This document shows positions 1 through 9,100 of a DNA stretch of 33,279 nt, piece after piece. The stretch spans positions 1 through 33,279 of IMG/VR virus record IMGVR_UViG_3300025108_000207; one strand, written 5' to 3'. Source of the stretch: a virus. Under the pieces are notes generated by a model that was given only the letters and a program-made list of their open reading frames with translations, searched no databases and was not told the origin of the DNA. Numbering within the stretch: position 1 is the stretch's first letter; each line of letters starts with the position of its first letter. The position numbers were made by a program, and so were the translations under genes.

Positions 1-82
1 TTCTCAGCATTTCTATATCTTTTTGCATTAGTGCTACTTCTTGATTGCATAATTTGCATTCTGGGGGTGTTGTTACTATCAT
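1..82 (-). CDS. Start of a small CxxC protein, cut by the left window edge
   Basis: An ATG at 80-82 opens a frame that stays open to the window edge, giving 27 codons that begin MIVTTPPECKLC and continue with a polar, probably helical stretch (QKDIEMLR). It lies 43 bases downstream of the giant gene's stop codon, on the same strand, with an A/T-rich leader and no Shine-Dalgarno sequence, like its neighbours. The visible part holds one CxxC pair (CKLC). A short protein with a CxxC pair followed by a coiled-coil-like helix, placed after the ejection proteins, could be a lysis accessory or small membrane protein, but nothing visible proves this. The function is unknown and the gene is truncated by the window. 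Confidence 0.55.
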   Translation of the reverse strand, partial: MIVTTPPECKLCNQEVALMQKDIEMLR

Positions 83-125
83 TGTTATATAATCACTTAA
101 TTTTTCTTATTCTTAGTTTCGTTAT

Positions 126-3100
126 CTATAAATATTTTATTTTAATCTTTTTCTTTTTCTTTTTCTTTTTCTTTTTGTCTATTATTCCAACATCCCATTT
201 GCTCCAACCTAATAGCATCATTAACCTTTGCCAATCTTCATTCTTTTTATCTAAAGCATCTTGTATATTTTGCGTTTTACGGACAACCCTATGTATAGGT
301 ATATTCATAATAGCCTCTATAGTTTGTGCGCTAGCTTCTATACCCTTCGTGTTATCTAAACTTAATCCTTTTTTTAGTATTTCTTTTTTATTATATTTAA
401 AAGTGTTGCCAGTTTGATCTAATTTACTAAACTTAGAACCTATAGTAGGTGATATATTTAATAAAGCCTCACCAACCTCATTATAATCAGCATTATAACC
501 TTTTTCATTTTGTTCTAAGAATTTTAATACAGCGTTTTTGACTCCAGCTGCAATTGCTCCTTGTACACCCATACCTCTTAGGAACGAATCAGTCATGGTG
601 TTTACAGTTCTAATTTTCTTTTGAGCTATAATTTTATCATCTCCACCATTAGCCATTAAAGCGAATAATCCAGATTGTAACCCTGCAAATATTAAAGATT
701 GTATAGCTCCATAATAAGCTATTTTACTCATTTTATTTGTAAAAGAATTTTCTCCAAAACTACCTTTATATCTACCTTTAGATAAATCCAACATCTCTTT
801 CATCATTATCCTATTCATCTGTAAAGGCGTGTTTGCGAATGGTAGTATTAACCTACCCTCAAACGATGTTTGTTGTCTAGATAATAAATCAGCTCTTGAC
901 GACTGCTGTGTTTTTTCAGCTATAGCCTGGAAATCTAACCAAGCTTTTGATTCAGCTTCTTTAGTTTCTAAACCTTGTTTTTCATACATTCTAATTCTAT
1001 TACGAAGATATGTAGCTCCACCAGATGCAATAGCAAAACTATCCGCAACCTTTGTTGGGATATAACCTTGTTTTAATATCCAAGCTAAAGCTTTTTTTGC
1101 TTTATTTCCTTTACCATCAACTGCAGCAGCTAATTCAGCTTCAGTAACATTTATTTTTAAACCTTGACGTCTTTGTACTAACATATCAGAATTCATTATT
1201 TTCATAAAATCTTTCCAATATTGAGGTTGATTAGCAAAAGCTCTAGCTGCCGCAAGCGGATTATTTTCTGCGTGATTAATAAAGTTGACAGAAGAAATTA
1301 ACTGCAGTGTAGCTGATCTAGTATTTAGATTCATAATAGCACCAACAGATCCATTTAAGTAATTCATTACTTTATTACCAATTCTACCCATGTCTCTACC
1401 TCTTGTTCTACCTGTCTCCATTCTATTAAGCATATCTTCTATATCTGATCTCCACCTACTACCTAATCGTGACTCCATTTTATTTAAATTAGTCTCGGAA
1501 AATATTTCATTCTTAGCCTCTATCCAATCTGCAATATATTTTTGTCTATCAACAGTTCTACCAGTCTCACTAACTTCAGACGCTAATGTTTCCGCCCACC
1601 ATTCAGCGCTTGGTTTTTTAAGTCCAGTTTCTATTTTGGTTAACGTAGCGACTCTATCAGCATAAGATTGTAATTTAGGATTATTCTTAATATGCTCAAT
1701 TAACTTTGCTTCTGTTGTTGGAACTAAATCAGGAATTTTAAAACCATTCTTGTTCCAAATATAAACCCTCATAGCTTGATCTACTGTAAAGTTTGTTCCT
1801 TCAACAGCTTTATCAAGTTGTTTAGTTACATCTTTATTTTGTTTACGTAAAGACATATAGTCATTAAGTATAGTTTGTCTAGCTGTGTTTAAATCATTAA
1901 CACCTCTTTCCCATGGTTTATAAAAATTCTTCTCAAACCATTTTTTGTTTGCTATACCTTTTTTACCTTTACCTAATAATGGTTCTATTAACAATTCCAT
2001 ATCAGCGGCAGAATCAGGCATTATTATTCTTCGTCTCTTAATATCTTTACCTCTAACTTTACCTTCAGCTTTAGAAAACCTTTTTCCAGATTCAACACCT
2101 AAAGAGTGTTCCATTATCGTGTTAATATCAATATCTAATCTTTCACTAGCTAACGCTTGTTGCACATCAGATTTAATATCTAATTGATCTAATACTTTTT
2201 TAACAGGTTTAAGATTTTGCATCCCCTTTCTAACTTGTGGTTTAGCAAAATCTTTAGGTAATCCTTTAGCGTCAGGATCTAACTTTAAAACTTTCTTAAG
2301 ATCTAATCTTACCTTACCATCAACTGTTTTTATAACGTTCTTTAAGTCAGAATTCTTTTCTGCTACTTTCCACCCTATTTCTGTTACTTGATTGTTTAAT
2401 TTAACTCTTCCATACATATAAGCAATATCACCTTCAGTGTGTTGATGGTTTAACACGTCTCCTTTCTTCATAACGACATCATTAATACTCATATCTCCAA
2501 AAGGTTGACCCCAATTATTAACAGCACTCATTTTACCATCTGGAAAGAAATTATATGAAGCTGTGGCTTTTCCGTTTTTATTAAACTCTTTTATTTCAAC
2601 AATTCCACCCTTAGGATTATATCTTGTAGACTTAACTGTTTTGCCATTAACTCTATTTTCTACAATTTTAGTACCTTCAATATAACCATCTTGTGATTCT
2701 GCAAAAATTTCTGTTGTAACGGTTTTCTTGTCTTTGCTAACTGTTCTAGTTTCCCTAGTAGACTCTTCAATTTTACCGCCACCCATATCTACAAGTTCTA
2801 CTTTCTTCGTGACTCTGCCTTCTTTAACACTTATAGTAGGTCCATCTGTAGCATTATCCATTCTATCCCAGTATTGTCTGTTCGCATAAAAAGATGACAA
2901 TTTACCGTCTTGAAAAATTATTCTTTTTGGTCCTTTCTCGTAAGCTGTCCAATTATGCCAAGCATCATCCGTTAGTTTACCCTCTTTTGATCTATTTTCA
3001 TAATTAACCTCATAATAAAAACCTTCTTTACCAGGTTCTTTACGCTTTTTTATAGTAACAACAGCGCCTTCTTTTCGTTTCTTCTGAGCAAATGATTCTG

Positions 3101-6100
3101 CTTTTTGACGTGTTTTGAACTCGCCAAAACCAGTATCAAGTTTACTCGTTTGTGTAATACACCATGGGTTAGAATCTTTACCCCAATGAGTATCTATTAT
3201 ATCTCTAACAGCTTGTTGACCTTCTTTTGTATTTTGAACTTCATAAACAGTAATACCTCTTTCTTTGTGTTCTCCTGAAAAAGTAAATTCCTTTGTTTTA
3301 TTTGGGTCAAGAGGTTTCTTTTTAATTTTACCAGCATACTTTTCTATAAGTTCATTAGGATTTCTGTAAGAAAATATATCTTCTTTATATTTCTCAGCTA
3401 TTTCCACTGCTTGCTTTAGTTTATAAGCATCCTCTTTTAATTTTATATTACTTGTAGCTAACCATTTAGTAGTTATTTGCTCGTACTTTTTCTTCTTATT
3501 TGCTGGGACATTTAAAGTATCTATAAAATCGAACATATCGTCGACTGTTCTAGAAACCAAACCTTCTTTAACTAAATCAGGTCTATGTTTAGCTATGGTT
3601 TTTTCGTATTCTGATCTAAGTTTTGTAGATGCTAGTACTCCTCCGTAGGTATCAGGAGAATCTAACTTGTTTACATCTTGAACTTGAACAACCTTAGACC
3701 TAACATCCAATTGATCTAAAACATGCTTAACCTCCTTAACATTTTGAATTGCATCATCTACAAAATACATATCGTTATATCCCTCCGCAAACTTCTCTAA
3801 CATCCACATTGCTTTTGCTTCACCAGTACTATTACCTAATCCAGTAATATTTTTTAATGGTATATCAACTCCTTCACTTTTTAACCACTCATAAATTGCT
3901 GGGGCGCTCTCTTTAGCTCTAGCTGTTAATATAAAAACATTTTCATTACCAAACTTTTTAATTTGATTTTTAAGCTTTTCCATTAAAGGTCCTGGTTTTC
4001 CTTTTGTAACTTTATTGAAATCAGTGAAATCCATTTTCCAACCTTCATTTTTCAACTTTTCTCCTATAACAGGCCATTCATGAGATGCTATTTTTCTAGT
4101 TTCTTTTCCTTTAGTTGCTATAATATAATTTTCACTTATACCTACAGTCTCGTCAAAATCAAAAGTAGACATACCCCTTGCTTTCTTGTTTCTTTTTCTA
4201 CCTTCAGCCACAGCTTTGTCAATTGCTTTAGCAAGTCTATCTAATTTATCAGATCCCAACCCTTTAGTTGATCCTTTACCTACAATATTCTCTATTGGTT
4301 TTGCTTTTTCAACTTTTAACTTTCTACTACCAGTTGTGTTTTTTGAAGATAGCGTATGGTGTAGAGCGTTAGGTTCACCAAGTTTACTTGACAATTTTAA
4401 TAAAACGTCAAGTTGTTTTTTAGTATAATTTTCAAGTATAGTTTCCGCTATAGTTTGTGGTACTTCACTTTTAAAATCAACCATAGTTTCAGCAACTCCA
4501 GGTCGATATAATATATTTAATATAGAAGAAACTTCTCCAAGATTTTTATTTCCAAAAGTTTTTAAATAAGTAGTTCTACCGCCAAATAAACGTGAGTCAT
4601 ATATTATTTGATCTTGTTTAAGAGGCGTAGATTGTTCAAACAATTCATTTAAAACATCCATCTCTTTATTAAACTTTTTAGTATTAAACTTTTTTCCATT
4701 CCAATTTCTACCAAGAGAATCAAAGAAAGTATAAGCAAAATTCTGTAATTGTAATTGGTGCTCAGAGTGATACATCGTGCCTAAATGAGTTGGAGACTCT
4801 ATTTTTTCGCCAACAGGTATTCCAACCTCTATACTTCCCGCGGTTATTGTTGCTGTACCTTTTAAAGATCCGTTTGTAATATTAGTATGCCGCCTAACAT
4901 GTCTTAGCGCTGCCTGCACAGCCTCTTGTAATGTTAAATCATAGTCAGCGTGATTTTCAATTACATGCTTTATAGCGTTTAAATGGAATTGTCTTCTCAA
5001 TCTATTAGCTTCTAAAACTCTATTGAAATTTTCAGGTTTACCATTTGTCATCATCTCTCTACCTCGAGAGTGAACTATTTCAATTATCTTCTGTGTACTT
5101 TCACCTCTATTATGCGCGGCAACTACTTCATTAGCTAAATCTGTTTTAACTTTACCAGTATCTTTTATAATAGATTCACGAAGAAACCAAAATTCTGCAT
5201 CTTTAATATTTTTACCATTTCCAGTAAAAACTTCACCACCTAAATTATGATCATACCAACTATCTATCGTTTGTTTTTTTCCTTTTGGGTAACTTATTAA
5301 TTCATATCTTCCACCATCTTTATGACCCTCTATGTGAATCCAATCTCTATTTTTACCATTACTAAGATCTGAAACTATTATAGATTTCTTTCCTGTAGGA
5401 TAAAAATTACCTATAGCCGCTCCAAATTTATTTTGTACAGCTCTTGACGTTTCATTTTGGGTATAACTATCTACACCCTCCCCCGTTTTTATATTATGAA
5501 ATAATTGTTTAGCTTTTTTTCCCCAAGAGGTAGTTAGTTTTCCAAGCATATCTTGAAAACCTTTAGCTTCTATAGCCTCCATTTTAACATCAGGCTTAGG
5601 CATTCCTTCAGCCATTATTTCACCTACTTTTGCAGGATCAGCAATAGCGGCTTTACCCGCGTCTTCTATTTTTGCAACTTTATTTAACCAAGCGTCTGTT
5701 AATCCTTGTTCTCTAAATTTTTTATATTCAGGAGTTTTAAATAATGTATCGTAACCGTTAAGACCTGGTTTAACTTTTCCTTTAATTACATCTTCTATAA
5801 TTTGTTCAGCAAGTAATCTTTCACTAGCTAAACCCTCGTTTTTACCAGCCTCTAATTGTCTTGCCAAAGCACTTTCTTTTGGTAGTGCAGATCTAACAGA
5901 TTGTAAATATACATTCTTACCAACCTCCTGCATTACAGCTTTATAATGTTGTGGTGTTTTTAATGATTCCACAAACTTTTGTTCGAACTCAGTTTTATAT
6001 GCTTGATCAGTTGTTGTTTGGTATTTTATAAACGCTTCTGATTGCATAAATGGAGGTAATCCAGCTGCTGTTTGAGCTCTTTTCGATGTTGGCGTGAATA

Positions 6101-9100
6101 GTAATTCATTACCTAAATTCAATAGAACCTTTGGTACTCCAGCTGATTTACCTCTAACGACATCTGGAGCAACACTAGTCATATCTACTGGATCAATTTT
6201 ATCTTGTGCACCCTTAGAAATAGCTGTAAGTATCGCTGGAACGTTTTTGTAAACCTCCACTTCTTTACCATCTATAGTTTTTGTTTCTGTTTCTTCAACT
6301 TTATTTTTTACAGTTTGTAAATCTCCAGGTTTATTTTCTGTACCTTTAAGTTGCCAAGCTTGTGCTGTTTTTAATGCTTGACCTTTTTTACTAACAATTT
6401 GTCCATCTACTTCTTCAACTGTAGACATTTTGTCAGCGGTGGTTTTACTAATGCCCCAGAAGTTAGTTAATAAATCTTTTTCAATACTTTTTCTATATTG
6501 ATGTACAGAATTTTTATGACTAACGATTTTTTTATTATATTCTTTTTTTCTTTTACTAAATTCTTTTTTGCTTTCTCCAGAACGTTGGGGTTCTAGTTTT
6601 AATGCTAAGTTTCTTTTTAATTCTGGAATCGTAACTTGTGATTTTTCAACAATATTTCCTTTTAACCCTAACTCTTTAGATAAAGTCATTAAGTCCTGTT
6701 TGGCTACATAAGTCTCAGCTGTTTCTTCTGTTAATCCTCTTTCCTCTAACCACTTCATTCTCTCTAATTGAGCTCTAGGAGAAAAATCTTTAGTTTCAAG
6801 TTCCTCCATTAAAGGATCTTTAGGGGCCACAGGTTCTCGCACCGCCTCTCCTTCTACTTGTTTAGTAAACTTCTTTGATTGTAAATCCTCTACAATACCT
6901 TGAAACCTAACATCGAATTTACCACCAATAAATTTACCTAAAGGAAATGTCTTAGGATCAATATCACCTTCTCTTACTTTACGATTATAATCTGCTGTTA
7001 ATCCCTTTATACCGCGGGGACCAGTTAAAAACTCTCTTAAAACATCTTCTTTTATTACATCCCAACCTGGGGTTTGACTACGACTAGCCATTTTATTTAT
7101 AACCCTACCAGTACCAGCGGTTTTCTTACCCAAACTTGGATCATACATCTCTACAACTTTATATATATCAGCACCAGCTTCTAAATTTAAAATATCAGTT
7201 TCAAGTTTCTCCCTCATTTCAGGTTTAAGTTTAGAAACGTCAATTGCTTTTTTATCTTTTATATCTTTAATGGTTTTTGCATCAAGTGGTTTTACAGCTG
7301 ATTTTTGAAGCTCAGTATTAAAATCATTTTCTTCCTTATCTGATACTTGAATCGTAATAGGACGACCTTGATTATCGATTAATCTTTCAGATCCTAATCC
7401 AACTTGATTTTTATAAGTTTGTAATTTAATAGAAGCTCCCGGACCCAGTCCTTCAATTAATGGAGCTTTAACTCCTGGTTCCGCTATTGTTGGTTCAACC
7501 CCTGCTTCCATATTCTCTACTAACTCTGCAAGTTTTTCAAAATGTGGTAAATTAGTTTTTCCTCCGCCAATATTTTCATTATACTTTGCGAACCAATTTA
7601 CAATATCATTCATGGATCTATTATTTACAATAGCTTTTGTATCACCTTGAATCCACTTTTTTAACTGCCACCAACCATTACTATTTTTTATACCATTATA
7701 ATAACCACCGTTTCTTAAAGTTTCAGATATATAGGAGAATAATTCAGACTCTCTTACTTTAGCTAAATCCATTCCCTCTATAGCCGATACTTCTACTCCC
7801 TTCTGTTTTATAGCTTGATATAAAGTAAGATCTTCTTTAAGCTTTATTTTTCTCGTTATATCTAATAACTTTTTAATATTAACGGCCTTAGCTGGTTTAT
7901 TTTCCATCAACTTCATATAGAGCGGATGATGTAACTCATGACTTAATAATCCTGGAGTTATATCTTCAGGATCTATTTCTAACTCTACTTTATTGGTTTT
8001 TTTATTTACTTTAAACTCTCCTTTTCTACTTTTTTTATCTGGCTTTTTAAATGTTATATCAACCCCGTTATAACCCAATTCTTTATAATCTGCTTCAGCA
8101 GCTTTAGCTTCTTTTTTAGCCATAGCGGCTGCTTTTAAAGGATCTAAATAATCTTGAATCCCTTCGTTTTCATAAACTCGTCTTTTTGCAGCATTATAAA
8201 GATCGTTCCATTTATCAAAATTAGCTTGATCACCTTTCTTAATATTTCCTTTTTCATCAATATATTGACGTCTCTTTGTATCAAATTTACCCATACCTTT
8301 TTTAATACGAGAATGTGATTGAATATCAAATCTATTCATGTGAGTTGTAGCTAATCCAGCACCTAGAACTAAGTCGGTTATAATACCACCCATAACAGCA
8401 TCAGGGTCGTCATAGTTATTTTTTAAGAATACTTGCCAATCTTCATGGCCAGTAAGATCTTTAACTAATCCATTAAAAGCTGTACCAACTTGGTTACCAG
8501 TAGCCATTCTAACACCTCCAGAACTAAGTTTATACAAAGTGTTAAGCCAAGTTAATTTTGTTTTTAATGCTGGTGGTATCATTTTTCCAGCTAAAGAGAA
8601 ACCAATACCTTTTGGCATGCCTTCGATATCTCTTTCTACTCCTGTAAATACGAGTCCTTCACTAAGAGCTCCAACACCAGTTATAATACCTCTGTTAAAT
8701 AGAGTAGGTGCAACTACTTTAATACCAGATTCAGCGGCATAAGTACCAATTATTTGTTGTTGGGTCATTTTAGGGGTTATAGATATACCTCTTCTATTTG
8801 CCCACCTATTTGCTTGTTTAGTTATAGCTTTTTCTGAAAGATATGTACTTCCTTTTAAGAATCTACTTTTACCTAACGCTTGCGCCCACTTATTAATACC
8901 CATTAGATACTTAGCCCCGTTAACAAATTTTCCAAATCCTGCAAATTCTATAACCACCCTAGGTGTTCCACCAACACCCATTGCTATCATATCCGCGGTA
9001 CTGGTTTTAGAATGTTCTTTAGCAGCTCGACTTAAAGGAATATCCATTTGTTCGTATAATTCCTTTGTGGCCGCAACGGTTTGTGCTTCTGTCGCTCCAC

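Noticed and set aside
4140-4172. FDFDET read as a virion RNA polymerase DFDGD motif
   Set aside because: The residue after the second Asp is Glu-Thr, and the remaining HAD motifs (T2357, lysine, VDD) follow in order, so it is a HAD site.
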